Assembly: GCA_009746045.1 (NCBI GenBank)
Contig: RPFO01000240.1
Coordinates: forward strand, 1-64,000
Length of the DNA: 64,000 nt
Direction: 5' to 3'
Origin: Mesostigma viride
Taxonomy: Eukaryota > Streptophyta > Mesostigmatophyceae > Mesostigmatales > Mesostigmataceae
Below, piece by piece: positions 11,676-23,287 of this stretch. The first letter of the stretch is position 1. Each line of letters begins with the position of its first letter. Position numbers and translations under genes: made by a program. The notes beneath the pieces are model-generated. The model was not told the origin of the DNA, searched no databases, and saw only the letters and a program-made list of their open reading frames with translations.

Positions 11676-12387
11676 GCAATATAGCAGGTCCCATCTCCTA
11701 TGGGTCCCATCCTGAAACGGTGGCTCCCTTCTAGACCTCGATCCAAAACCTTTCCTCTTCCTTCTTTCGTATCCCTCGATGTAGAAGTGGTCCTTGGGTA
11801 AATCTGACTGTTCTAATCCCCCTCGCCCCCTCTCTTCCCCTCTTTGCTAACCTTCCCAAGTTGGACTGTCAAGTCTACCCCTCAACAGTTTTTCACCTTT
11901 ATTATGTTGCTCTACCCAAACACAGAGCGAAAGCAAAACGAGACGGTGCAGATCTCAATGCATTCACGTATGTATTACTGTAATACGCCATAAGCCATTT
12001 ACACGAACCCGTTTACTCCAGGAATAGAGGAAGGAAACACACTACACTGCCGTGACCCAAGCCTATATGTGTTAATTCATTTAACACACGCCGAGTGCCA
12101 ACACAAGGGGTAGAACGTGCATAAATGGTCACCAACGGTCCAACCTGCTCGGGCCGACCTGGCCCTTGCCTACAATTGCACAGATGCACGCTGGTCCACT
12201 ACATTCTACACGAAGGATAAGGACTACTAATAAAGTACTCGGCGCGACGCCCAAAAGCATCCAATGCACCACAGTACTGCTACGAGGACAACAGTGTCCT
12301 AGTACGAACTACACGTAAACCTATGAACGACCAAGGCAAGGGACCTAATTTACGTCCGTAACTACAACGAATTGTTACGCGACGTAA

Positions 12388-13204
12388 CACCACCCACCCA
12401 CCAACCCACCCACCCACCCACCCACCCACCCACCCACCCGCCCGCCCACCCACCCACCCACCCACCCACCCACCCACCCACCCACCACCCACCCACCCAC
12501 CCACCCACCCACCCACCCACCCACCCACCCACCCACCCACCCACCCACCAACCCACCCACCCACCCACCCACCCACCCACCCACCCGCCCGCTCGCCCAC
12601 CCACCCACCCACCCACCCACCCACCCACCCACCCACCCACCCACCCACCCACCCACCCACCCACCCACCCACCCACCCACCCACCCACCCACCCACCCAC
12701 CCACCCACCCACCCACCCACCCACCCGCCCACCCGCCCACCCACCCACCCACCCGCCCGCCCGCCCGCCCACCCACCCGCCCGCCCGCCCGCCCGCCCAA
12801 CCAACCTCCCAACCAACCTCCCAACCAACCTCCCAACCAACCTCCCAACCAACCAACCTCCCAACCAACCAACCAACCAACCGACCAACCAACCAACCAA
12901 CCAACCAACCAACCAACCAACCAACCAACCAACCAACCAACCAACCAACCAACCAACCAACCAACCAACCAACCAACCAACCAACCAACCAACCAACCAA
13001 CCAACCAACCAACCAACCAACCAACCAACCAACCAAGCAAGCAACCAAGCAACCAACCAACCAACCAACCAACCAACCAACCAACCAACCAACCAACCAA
13101 CCAACCAACCAACCAACCAACCAACCAACCAACCAACCAACCAACCAACCAACCAACCAACCAACCAACCAACCAACCAACCAACTAACCAACCAACCAA
13201 GCAC
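12388..13204. repeat. (CCCA)n then (CCAA)n tract, mirror of 8693-9491
   Basis: Same repeat in the opposite orientation, about 20 bp longer than the left tract. The G-rich strand here is the minus strand. No genes. Confidence 0.97.
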
Positions 13205-14428
13205 CCCGGGCGGGCGTGGTGGCTACTGGATGCTGATATGGCGGCTTGGGCCTGGCATAAAATTGATTAAACTGGGAGGATATCTTGCCAATATCTACCA
13301 TTTAGTTGAGAGAATTGTTGGTTGTACTAGCTGCCCCTGCCATGTTGGTCGGTATGCATGCATAACGATTGGTTCCTCGTGAAGGTTGACCAACTGCAAA
13401 TGTTGTACTTGTTTGATTTTTTTATGAATGTTGCCAACTGCCTTCCTTTCCAGGATCAAGGTGGAAGGCATGACTACTTGCAATGCGACTGGCCACGTCC
13501 AGTGGGAAACGAAGGCAAAGAAGAGTCGCCATGACTAAGCTTTGCTCTAGCTTCAGCGTGGACGGGAAGCACGCCAGACAGGTCCCCTAGGGTAGAGTTG
13601 TTGTCGATGGATGTTTGTAGATAGATGTTGTAGATAGAGTAGACCGGTAGGACTGTTTGCGCCCATCCATCCATCCATCCATCGGGGTTAATGCTCCGTG
13701 ACGGGAGCACGAGTCTAATTAATTAATTAATTAATTCATTCATTCATTCATTCATTCAGCGTGGACAACGGCCCTAGCTTCGAGGAATTAATTAAATCAC
13801 CTCAGAGGGGGCAATACAACCCCCCACATGACAACGCGCATATACGACAACCCAGATCAAATACATTTAATTGCCTCATGCCCTCACCTGTTAATTATAT
13901 TATTCATCATGCATCGCGTGACGCAATTACGTGTAAATGAATGAATCAAGTGATTAATGATTCATGCATCATTACTTCTAGTCATTATGGGGGCCCCTCC
14001 CACTGAGGACTTATGTGTCACGTGCCTATTCATTAATTAATGAATGAATTATGGGGGCAAATTCACGAACGTTGTCTCGATTAACCCCAAGAAATAGATT
14101 AATTAGCAACAATTATATGCAAACGGACCTCCGAGGAAATGGAATATGGACCACAAATAACTTAGCTCATCATTAGGTGTACTTTGGATGTACAAAAATC
14201 TAGTGTCTAGTATTTACAAGTGGCTAAGATAGAGAAATCCCATAACGGGCTAGGTTCAATTATACGCAACTAAGGCAATCGCGCCACTTTTACAAGTTGC
14301 CCGCCACCATGTATGCCAGCATGCCCATTACCACCACGCACAAATCATGGAAGGCGGTGGAGGTGCACATTGCAAGTCATCCTCCTATCCTTCTACTAAA
14401 TATGGGGCAAAGAAATGGAATTCTAAAG
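13205..14428. other. AT-rich non-coding DNA, mirror of 7465-8692
   Basis: No gene supported. It contains (AATT)n and (ATTC)n microsatellites at about 13717-13759. Confidence 0.7.
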
Positions 14429-14731
14429 CTAGCATCCATCCTCCCCTATGGTACCATGTTCTCGCACCGTAGCACGTTGAGCCTCATCTTCGTCGTGCTC
14501 GGCCGTTCCATGCGCATCATCCGACAGGTCATAGTCATCGTATTCCTTGGGCACACCCGCCAACTTGGCCCTGAGCACAGCTTCCGCGTATTGTGGCACG
14601 GATTGGTGTCCCTTGGCAGCAAAATCATACCCCATCGTGGCACCCTTGCGAAGAACAGCTTGTACTTGTGGATCATCGAGCAGTTCCTCCATGCCATCGT
14701 AATAGAGGTACATGCGTTGTCCGCGTTGCAT
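14429..14731 (-). CDS. Small hypothetical protein, mirror copy
   Basis: Identical product to the 7162-7464 ORF, read on the minus strand from ATG at 14731. Same comments on family and possible exon status. Confidence 0.35.
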   Translation of the reverse strand: MQRGQRMYLYYDGMEELLDDPQVQAVLRKGATMGYDFAAKGHQSVPQYAEAVLRAKLAGVPKEYDDYDLSDDAHGTAEHDEDEAQRATVREHGTIGEDGC

Positions 14732-15015
14732 TACCTGCGCACAACCACGAAAATGCAGGTAAAGAGCCACTCCTGGCAATCTACATGAGAAAAGAGGACA
14801 CTAGGCATTATGCGTGTGTGGGTGTGGTGGGGCCCGGCTGGCATGCGTGGATGGGTGGGTTGGGGGGCTGGCATGCGTGTGTGGGTGTGGTGGATGCGTG
14901 GCATGCGTGGATGAATAATACAAATTGCATAAATAAATCCCTCCATGCACAAACCCTGAGAATGGGCCCGGTACTTGTTGCTTAATATGAACATTGAATT
15001 GGAGTCAGCATGGCT

Positions 15016-15651
15016 CCTGGCATATATAACCCACCTTAGATGGTGGGCCTGCAAGCCCCCACTTACACTACATGATGCCCTAGTGTGGTTGAACATTGCC
15101 TCCAATTTGTAGCCCATTCTGAGCTCATTTGGATATATTAGTGGCATACACCACCCCTAATGTGGGTGTACGTGCTAAGGCGCACAAGGGACCTTGGTAG
15201 CCCCTGGCATATATAACCCACCTTAGATGGTGGGCCTGCAAGCCCTCACTTACACTACATGATGGCCTAGTGTGGGTGAACATTGCGTCCAATTTGTAGC
15301 CCATTCTGAGCTCATTTGGATATATTAGTGGCATACACCACCCCTAATGTGGGTGTACGTGCCAAGGCGCACAAGGGACCTTGGTAGCCCCTGGCATATA
15401 TAACCCACCCTAGATGGTGGGCCTGCAAGCCCTCACTTACACTACATGATGGCCTAGTGTGGGTGAACATTGCCTCCAAGTTGTAGCCCATTCTGAGCTC
15501 ATTTGGATATATTAGTGGCATACACCACCCCTAATGTGGGTGTACGTGCTAAGGCGCACAAGGGACCTTGGTAGCCCCTGGCATATATAACCCACCCTAG
15601 ATGGTGGGCCTGCAAGCCCCCACTTACACTACATGATGGCCTAGTGCATGT
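15016..15651. repeat. 187-bp satellite array (right arm)
   Basis: Mirror of 6242-6890. It abuts the GGTTG target repeat (15652-15656) and the Copia-A 5' LTR, so this array is the 5' flank of the insertion and 61478 onward is the 3' flank. Confidence 0.95.
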
Positions 15652-15656
15652 GGTTG

Positions 15657-16118
15657 AGTTAGATGAGATGCTTAGGCTGACACACGGATTTCCGGCCTGC
15701 GCGCCGCGTATTGCCTACCGCGGCTGAGCGGGACACCTCAGTACTGTACGGAAGGGCGTACGGTACTGAGGCGTCAGGTGGACTGACGTGCAGTTAGTGC
15801 CAGACTGTTCCTAGGTGCTAGCTCGACCCGCCAGGTCCGGTGTAGCCGGGCCTGACGGGCCGAGTCTTAGCTGGTTGCTAGTGACGTGGTCGCATGGCAT
15901 TGCAGTGTCCAGTTGTCCACTGGCAGGTGCTGCAGTGAGCACCGCCATAGGCATATAGGCGTAGCACGTACTGGGGAGTGCCGCAGCACCCGAGTTTGCC
16001 CAGACGTTCCATTCTGAGCCCTCAAGCTTACACTACTCTCATTGTATTATTGCTAATACAACCATCCTTCCATTTCAGCTTTCGGCAATTGTCCATCGTC
16101 GTGAGACTCGTTCCAACT
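15657..16118 (+). repeat. Copia-A 5' LTR (462 bp)
   Basis: Begins AGTTAGATGAG and ends TTCCAACT, so the termini are AGTT/AACT rather than TG/CA. It matches 61020-61477. It contains an imperfect hairpin around 15736-15774 (CCTCAGTACTGTACGG and its complement). The TGG of the primer site follows immediately. Confidence 0.92.
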
Positions 16119-16131
16119 TGGACTGAAAAGC
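16119..16131 (+). other. Copia-A primer-binding site
   Basis: TGGACTGAAAAGC directly abuts the 5' LTR. TGG is the complement of a tRNA 3' CCA end. The priming tRNA was not identified. Confidence 0.65.
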
Positions 16132-16159
16132 TTTTTTATTTTTTCGAAAAACAAAAAAT

Positions 16160-18518
16160 ATGGCTTCCAACAACGTCAAGGACAACAACAACAAGGGGAA
16201 GGCGCCTGCCAGGCGCACATCCCCCGACTCTCGCCGGAGGGCACGCCCTCCGCCAACGATGCAGCGAGGGTGACGCCTAGCGTCACCTTCCGCACGGTGG
16301 TCGCCGACCACCCCAGGCGTCGGACCCCGCAGGTGGGGCCCGGCGCCCGGGGGATGGCGAGCGGACGCCCGTTTGCCACTGGCGGCTCGTCCGCCCTGGC
16401 ACCCGGGGGGCAGGTCCCCCGGGCACGTAATTCCCCCATCGCAGGTGATGGGGGTCGTGAACGAAGCGACTCCTCGGAAGAGGACGGGGAGGTGCAGCCT
16501 GCGAGGCCACGGCCTTCGCTTGAGATTTCTTCACAGACGCCTGCGACGTCTGGTAATCTTTCGGTCACTGGGCTGACAGATGGCCATACTGGACATCGAC
16601 CGGTATGGTGCGCATGTTCCGCCGCCTGTCGAGTTCGGGCGCTTACCGCATCTTCTCCCCATCGGGGAAGATGACATCCCAGCGTTCATCTCGGTGAACG
16701 GCTGGATCATTCGTCAGCGTTTTCAGTTGACCGCCGATGAGCCAACGCATGCGATGGATGTTCATCGGACGCACACGCTGCTCGAGAGTCGACTGCGGAT
16801 GCAGTTCCACCTGATCCAGGTGGCAGTTTGGATGTGGTGTTTCGCCAATCGGCCGAGGCGCAATCCAGGCACTGTGGATCAGTGGGCGTCCAGGCAGCGT
16901 CAGAAAGAGGCGCTGCGCGTGGTCGCCAAGCAGGAGATCACGCTGACACCGTTGCCGGCGTGGCCACAAGTCACGCCAGTTGGCTGGGAAGCTGACAGGC
17001 GCGAGGCGGCTGCGATGCCGCCTGCGACGGAGCGCGGGGCGGCAGTCGCCCCTACCACGCCCATGGGTGGTGTAACCACCCAGGACCCTCTGGCAGGGCA
17101 GAGGGTCCAGCCTCAGCAGCGGGCTCCCCCGCCCAGCGTGGGGGGCCAGGTGGCTGAGGAGGCCACCGGGGTTGCAGGGACCCCGGCGGCGACGCCAGCT
17201 CCCGGGGTCGCAGGGACCCCGGCAGCGACGCCGGCGCCTCCGGCGCAGGCGGGGGAGGCAACTCCCATGGAGGATGTCACTGGCACCTCCAGCGGCTCTG
17301 GGGGGCAGGCCCCCTCCAGCCGCACCAAGGACAAGGCCCTGGCAGGGCCGGAGGGGCCTCAGGGTCCCACCTTGGCAGGGCAGCAGCCGGCACGGCTGGA
17401 CGGCGATCTGGAAGGTCGGGACTTCATCACCCTGGGTGATGAGCCTGTGTGGCGGGCCATACAGGCTGCCACAGCCTCCTTCCGTGGGCTGGCCGACAGG
17501 AGCCAGCAGATGCACGTCGCGGAGGCGGGCAGCCTGGTGTGTGCGATTATCACGCACATCCTGGGCTTGCCCAACCTCCACGCGGACACACGCAGGGTGT
17601 GTGACGACTTGCTGCCTGCCCTGCAGGCCCTCCTCTCAGGAAGGAGGGTGCAGGGTAACAGGGTTCGCCTGGTGCGACTCCTGGAGCTCCTGCACAATGC
17701 CATCCTGAAAGGGGCGGGTAGGTGGTTGCCTACCTGGCTGCATCATGATTTTACTAACCCTACTGACGATGACGTGTCACTCTCTCCCACCTTCCATGAT
17801 TGGGAGGAGGCCCGCAGCAGGAGGCGGGAAGTCACACATACTCACACCCCCACCCAGTCCACCCCTATGTTGCCTACCCATCCTACACAGCCCATGCTTG
17901 CCCCTCCTGCTCAGTTCACTCAAGTAGCACCTCCCTCTCAGCATGTTGCTCCTGTGAATGCTGCAGCAGCAACTCCATCTTCTCCCTCTCCCCCTGCATC
18001 CCCCTCTGGACAGGTGGCCCACATACAATGAAAACCGTCCTGTGGATAGGATCAATGTCAGGGGGTTGCCTGAGGGGCATACTAGGGAGCAGGGGAATCA
18101 TGTACTTCTCTCTCTCCAGCTGGCTAGGGAGGAACTGAATATCAAGAACTGGTTTGGATCCCTCATGCAGGGGGATTTTTACCATCAGTCCTCCTCTCAG
18201 ATTCAGAATCTCATCCTTGTCTTCCAGCGTAGATATCCCAGGTGTCAGGACACGCAGGCTAGGGCAGTCTGGGAGGCATTCATGAAGGAGCTAACTGACC
18301 TCCTCTCCACCCCCTCATCTGTGGACATGTATGGGGCATTCAGGTGGGTAGAGGAATACAGGGTTACCTCACTAGACTACGTGGCTGAGACCAAGAAATA
18401 TGAGCTAGCCATCATCAAAGCACGTCCTGATGTCCAGCAGCTAGATCACAAGTTCTTGCTGCATTCCTTCCTGGAGAAACTCAAACTTGACAAAAACACT
18501 CACGCTATGCTTGTATAA
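16160..18518 (+). pseudogene. Copia-A gag region, frameshifted
   Basis: ATG at 16160 (MASNNVKDNNNKGKAP) opens a frame that stops at 16272. The reading then passes through a second frame (16270-16674), a 483-codon frame (16580-18031) and a fourth segment (17958-18518). These overlap at their ends, and the joins lie near 16270, 16570-16670, 18010 and 18515. Content is Gag-like: a globular N-terminal part (residues 1-130 of the 483-codon ORF), an Ala/Pro/Thr-rich linker, a helical region, then FRWVEEYRVTSLDYVAETKK. No nucleic-acid-binding motif appears until the next ORF. The breaks may be decay or sequencing indels, since the left arm breaks at different bases. Confidence 0.7.
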
Positions 18519-18523
18519 CAGGA

Positions 18524-18856
18524 ATGGCAAAGTACTGGGAGGACATGAAGGAGGCTTTGGATTATATCAAGCTGGCCCTGGCACCCCTTAGTCAGGGGGC
18601 CATGGGTACCTCTGTAAAGAGGGTCAGGGGGGAGGGGCAGGAGGAGGAGGATAGGGAGAGGGAAGACAGGAGCAAGAGGCCTGTCACCATGGCAGAGGTG
18701 AAGTCCCTGCTGGGACAGATGTTTAAAGGCAAGGGCAAGGGCAAGGGCAAGGGCAAGGGCAAGGGCAAGGGCAAGGGCAAGGGCAGGGGCTGGGGCAAGG
18801 GCAAGGGTAAGGGGCAGTCTCCCTCCAAGGGGGGCAGCTCCAGCAACAACAACAGC

Positions 18857-18928
<72 letters not shown>

Positions 18929-20128
18929 AACAACAGCAACAACAACAACAAGCAGGACAAGGAGGACAAGGCTTCTCAGCGGTGCACCCGCTGTGGCATG
19001 AGGTACCACTCGCGGCCCAAATGCCGCAAGAACGTGGACGAGCTGCAGCACTTGGACGTCCTGTGCCACAAGTGCCACGGGCCGCCCCACGGTGACCCCA
19101 AGGACTGCAAGCGGCCTCCTTACGGCAAGAAGTGTGAGTCTCCCTCTCATGCTGGCTTGAGTGTGCCTGCTTCACCTCTTTCATCTGCATGCCCCACTGT
19201 CAGAGCAGTGAGCAGTTCTGGAAAGGTGCTACAGCTGGTTTCAGAAGATTACGTCTCTAAACCAACCTTCACATCTATGGTTCCCAAGGTGTGCAGAGTG
19301 TCCCCATCAGAGGATGCTCATATCAGTATACAGGAGCTTGCTTTGCAGTTGCATTTCCTTTGTGGGCATGAAGTGAGTGCAGAGGTGGTGGCAGCAGCAA
19401 TAGGGGGGGCAGCACTCAGACGTGCATGCCAGGTGGTCAGATCCCACTGCCAGCATTGTCAGTTCAATGCACCCAAACCCCCTAAGTGGCATGTAGCTAC
19501 CCCACCTAAGTGCAAGGGCAGGGTGGTAGGAGATGTCTTTCATATCAAAGGACAATCTTACTTGGCACTTAAAGATGCATGGTCAAGGTACACAACCATT
19601 GAACCATTACCTGGAATGGACAAGACACAGTTGCTCAGGGCTCTCTTGATTGCTCAGTCCAGGTACTACCCTGTGGAGGCATTGTTACTGGATCAGCAGT
19701 TCACGTGTCTTGCCAATGAACCAGGGTGTGAGGCTATTGATCTGGCTGGGCTAGAAGATCATGAGAGGCAAGGCATTATTGAAAGGGCCATCAGGTCCAT
19801 AAAAACCCTTGTAGCCAAGGAAGATGGTAATCTGCTGGCTGACAGTGGGTCATATGCTGACAGAGCTCTGTGGTCAACCAGGTTGTGCCAAGTCCTCGAC
19901 AGGAGGCCACTCATGAAAACCCCACAAGGGGTGATCATTACACCAGATGGATTGCATGCAGGCATTTATCCACCTGAGGTACTAGCCCTATACAACGCAC
20001 AGCGAGCACATACAGCTAGCAGGTTAGCTGTCAAGGATGCAAAGCATCCACGTCCCACCTTCAGAGAAGGGGATCAGGTCCTATTCTACAAGGAGTCGGG
20101 ACTAGGCAAGGTGGGTACCTGGCATGGG
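18524..20128 (+). CDS. Copia-A nucleocapsid and integrase part of pol
   Basis: ATG at 18524. A basic KG-repeat (about residues 67-92) and a poly-Asn tract (about 107-140) lead into a CCHC knuckle C154-x2-C157-x4-H162-x4-C167 and a second (CHKCHGPPHGDPKDC). The integrase zinc site is H277, H282, C309, C312. The catalytic acidic residues read D337 (GDVFHI), D390 (LLLDQQF) and E420 (GIIERAIRSIK), a DDE set. No protease lies between knuckles and integrase, unlike standard copia elements. The frame runs off into the Gypsy LTR at 20129 (spurious stop at 20182). The true continuation is at 30779, giving ...GTWHG then PATILKF in the same frame. An acceptor for the integrase C-terminal segment is therefore the fragment 30774-30964. 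Confidence 0.82.
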
Positions 20129-21266
20129 TGTCACGGACGCGCGCTATGTCATCCGGGCGCCCACTATGCACAAGACCGGTGACGTGCGCAAGGAATTTGT
20201 CTTCTACGCATTTTCGACAAAGGCTAGTGACCGGGGGGGGACACTAGCACTTGCAGCATAAGAGCGGACGAAAGTGTACGTGCACGCGCGCCGGGCCAGG
20301 CACAGCTGGGCGCGCAGCACTGACTTGAGCGGACGGCAGCACAAGTGTGCAGCGGCGAGAGGATCATACGCGTGTTAGTGGACAGCTGGAGCTGAAGCTG
20401 GACTGCTGGACTTCAACAGCGCCGAGGCTATTGACAGGCCAGGTGTCTTTGTGGTGTAGAATAGCGGGTCAACGTTATGAGGACTGGACAGAAAATGGAA
20501 AAGGACAATTTGCGGTGCGGAGCCAGATCGCTGGAATGAATGCGAAATCGCTGGCAGCCCTAAAAAGGGATTTCTTCTAGAAAGGAACGATTAGACGCAA
20601 TGTTTGCTGGGCCACTCACACGCAAGGTGTGAGCGTGCAGATTGTCTGAAGGATATTATGCTTCGACCTTGCTGGACGTGACTCAATGTCGGACATTCCC
20701 AGGGACAGAAATGCCGGAGCCTCTAGGAGATGAGATCGGCAACAGGGTAGCAATTTAGATTTGTCGGGATGCCTTCCTGCTTTTGTTGGCATGTGTGGTA
20801 GAAAGCCAGGACGGCAACTGGAATGCGGTTTCTATTCGCATGGTTCAGGCAGCAAGATAGTTTTGGCATTCCTGGCTGGACTGACAAGTGTGGCGTGTGT
20901 CATGCGTGTGGCATGACGAATGGTTTGGTTCATAGTCGAAGAGGACTCTCACGCAGCGTGTAGTCTCTTCGAGTCTCTCGTTAGTGGCCTTCGTGTTTCT
21001 CCCTTTCCTTGGGAGCAAGGCCGGTAGCATGTCATGGAGCGCTGCCTAACTGCGGGCTCGTGAGCATGGAGTGCATCGATATTGAGACTATCAACGTGTT
21101 GTAATTGTATTAACTTTCTCAATAAATTCCGCATGTGCGGCTTCATCATCAGACTGTGCAAAGTGTGTGTTTTGAAAGCATTATTCTATAGCAGGGGAGG
21201 CAATAAGGTGGTTATCAGGCACGAGGGACAGTTCCTTGTCCTCGGCTGAGAGCCCTCCTTTCGTTA
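20129..21266 (+). repeat. Gypsy 5' LTR portion (block X)
   Basis: Starts TGTCACGGACGCG at the insertion edge and matches 29497-30633. The match includes a primer-site-like TGGTTATCAGGC at 21209, so block X appears to contain the LTR 3' part plus about 58 bp of leader. AATAAA at 21120 and the hairpin CCGCATGTGCGG after it could serve 3'-end formation. The 140-bp block Z that precedes X at the 3' end of the element is absent here. Confidence 0.85.
21209..21220 (+). other. Possible Gypsy primer-binding site
   Basis: TGGTTATCAGGC resembles the initiator-tRNA-Met primer site TGGTATCAGAGC used by many plant elements. It lies inside block X, which would put the LTR end near 21208. If the LTR instead ends at 21266 no TGG-start primer site is adjacent. 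Tentative. Confidence 0.4.
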
Positions 21267-21478
21267 CTCGAAGAGACTACCCGGTAGTCTGCTTCCTTCT
21301 GTTCGAAGCCAAGACGTTGGCTTTAGTGTTTATCAACCATCAGCAGTACAGGGAACGGCCTGGCTGACAGTTTGTAAAGGAAGTGTCTTGAGACAGATTT
21401 TAAAGCCTTTGGTTGTTGCTTCTTCTCAGCGAAACCTAGGCTTGTTGGTTCTTGTTTTGCCCATCGGTCAGCTGGTGC

Positions 21479-23287
21479 ATGCCACTGACGCGAGCGCAGA
21501 CTCGAGCCATGGCGGATGCAAATAGAGCAGATGCCGACACGTCCGCTCCGGGGTCGAATGGCGGGATTCCTCCCGCCGTACCCGCAGTGGGTGAGAGTCG
21601 CGACCAAGAAGCGCCGCTGAGTATGGTGGCGCTGTTCGCGCAGATGCAAGCGCAGATGCAGCAACAGTCGCAACAGTTGCAGCAGCAATTGGCGCTGCAG
21701 ATGCGGGAAGTGACCGACAGATTGGTGGCCGTAGAGGGTCGTCATCTGCAGTCCACACCATGGGACGGGCAGGCATCGATGCCGGGCCCCAGTGGTGTTG
21801 CCGCGGAGCCGAGGGAGCGGGACCAGCCGCCAACCTCAGGTAATGCGGCGGGAAGGGCTTCGATGGAACCGGGGGTTTTGGCTGGGTCGCTAACCCAACA
21901 CGACTTGCTTGGTGAGGCGGATGGTCAGCCACGGGGCGAGTATACGCTGGCGCCCAGGCGCCTGCCTTTCGATCAAGCGCGAGACGGATTGCACGAGGAG
22001 AACGGGGCAGGGCTGGCGCGCGCGATGGACCCACACAGGGGTGCACCAGGACGCATGCTGCCAGGCGGGGCCTCAATTCCGTTTGGGCGAGGCGGTGGGG
22101 CGCTGACCGGCGGGTCGACTGCACGGTGGTCAAGTGTGCCAATCGGGCGCATTCCGCCCATGGAGGACATAACCACGCCGCTGGCTTTCCGAGTACGGGA
22201 GGCAGCACGACCAAGCACGCTGGCGCAGGGACGCGCAGCTCAGCGACCGCCGGAGGATGCCGATGGGGTGCAGTACCCGCAAAGGGTGCGCCTCATACCG
22301 GAAGGCGCGAAGATGCCCACCCTACCACGGGTGGACATGCGCGAGAAGTTCTCCACAACCGGCAATCTGGCCACGCTGGCGCAGGCCTACAACGCGTACA
22401 AGTCATGGATTGATCTGCAATACATGACTACGCAAGGCGCTGTAATGCATGAGTTTGTGATGAACAACATGCATTTTTTCTTTCACGGCCTTACGCTGAG
22501 GCGAGTGGCTAGGCTGGTGGAGCAGTGGAGAGAGGTCTCGCTGTACACGCGTCACACGGACGTGTGGTTCGGCTTCGACGGGCGTGGCCAGCCCGACTAT
22601 GACAACATCATGTATGGTGTCGACCCTGCCGAGGAACTGTGGGGCCTCCTTCGCCAGGAATACCCGGTGGAGACCATCAAGGCAGAGCGTGAGTGGCGCA
22701 GTTTCAAGATAGCCGAGGGTGAAACCCCGGAGCAATCTTACGAGCGCCTCATGGAGTTCGCCGGCGAAGTGGAGGACTGGTCCGAAAAGCTGGCGTGTCA
22801 GAAATGGCTGCAAGCGCTAGGCTCCAAGGAGATGGAGCTGCCCACGCCGCCCAACGGCCAGCCGTGGCGATTGCGGTCACTGTGCATTGAGGTCAGGGCC
22901 ATGATGCGACGACACGCGCAAGGCCGGATCTCGGTAAGCACGGTGGTGGCCGAGCTGCAGGCCAAGGTCGACGCGCTGACCAAGGCCAAGTCGGGTGAGT
23001 CGTCTGCCACAAGACAAGCGCGCCCGCAAGGCGGCCACGGTGCTAGCAGGAACCAAGGGGGGTCTCGCAACGCCTCATCGCATGATGCAACCCAGGGTAA
23101 CGCCGCTGGCGGCAACAAAGACGCTGCCGCCCCGACGCGAGCTGGGGGGGCACGTCCTCACAGACGGGTACTAGGACGGATGCGCGCAAATCGGGCTGCT
23201 TCCTTTGCGACAAGGATGGGCACCTTAGTCGCGAGTGTCCAAGCCGCTGCACGAAGCCGCATGGGGCAGACACGAAGTGGCACCTGA
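21479..23287 (+). CDS. Gypsy Gag polyprotein
   Basis: The frame is open from 21452, but the first ATG is at 21479 (MPLTRAQTRAMAD); the ATG at 21509 is an alternative. A Gln-rich coiled-coil-like segment (LFAQMQAQMQQQSQQLQQQ) lies at about residues 50-80. A Gly/Pro-rich linker and a retrotransposon Gag capsid-like region follow, with VDPAEELWGLLRQEYPVETIKAEREWRSF-type sequence near residues 380-420. The last 45 codons look like an out-of-frame tail (Arg/Ala-rich). In the pol frame the same DNA (23197-23238) encodes a CCHC knuckle CFLC-DKDG-H-LSRE-C. The stop TGA overlaps the pol ATG by one base (TGATG). Gag therefore probably continues into pol by a -1 shift, or an indel at the G-run 23144-23150 splits one long ORF. 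Confidence 0.82.
   Translation: MPLTRAQTRAMADANRADADTSAPGSNGGIPPAVPAVGESRDQEAPLSMVALFAQMQAQMQQQSQQLQQQLALQMREVTDRLVAVEGRHLQSTPWDGQASMPGPSGVAAEPRERDQPPTSGNAAGRASMEPGVLAGSLTQHDLLGEADGQPRGEYTLAPRRLPFDQARDGLHEENGAGLARAMDPHRGAPGRMLPGGASIPFGRGGGALTGGSTARWSSVPIGRIPPMEDITTPLAFRVREAARPSTLAQGRAAQRPPEDADGVQYPQRVRLIPEGAKMPTLPRVDMREKFSTTGNLATLAQAYNAYKSWIDLQYMTTQGAVMHEFVMNNMHFFFHGLTLRRVARLVEQWREVSLYTRHTDVWFGFDGRGQPDYDNIMYGVDPAEELWGLLRQEYPVETIKAEREWRSFKIAEGETPEQSYERLMEFAGEVEDWSEKLACQKWLQALGSKEMELPTPPNGQPWRLRSLCIEVRAMMRRHAQGRISVSTVVAELQAKVDALTKAKSGESSATRQARPQGGHGASRNQGGSRNASSHDATQGNAAGGNKDAAAPTRAGGARPHRRVLGRMRANRAASFATRMGTLVASVQAAARSRMGQTRSGT
23144..23150 (+). other. G7 run where gag and pol frames must join
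   Basis: After this run the gag frame turns into low-quality Arg-rich sequence while the -1 frame continues with GTSSQTGTRT and the CCHC knuckle. A -1 ribosomal slip at the G-run or a single missing G in the sequence would both account for it. Confidence 0.55.

Larger units (their letters stand above)
11930..21940. repeat. Right arm of the inverted duplication
   Basis: Reverse complement of 1-9945. The inner edge is ragged: about 20 bases of declining similarity after the shared GAGATCTGCACCG. The outer end is set only by the window start, so the true arm may be longer. This arm is the cleaner copy and continues into the full Gypsy and Copia-A elements. Confidence 0.9.

Noticed and set aside
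22403..22813. Minus-strand ORFs opposite gag and pol (for example 27799-28923)
   Set aside because: Antisense shadows of the conserved plus-strand retroelement ORFs.
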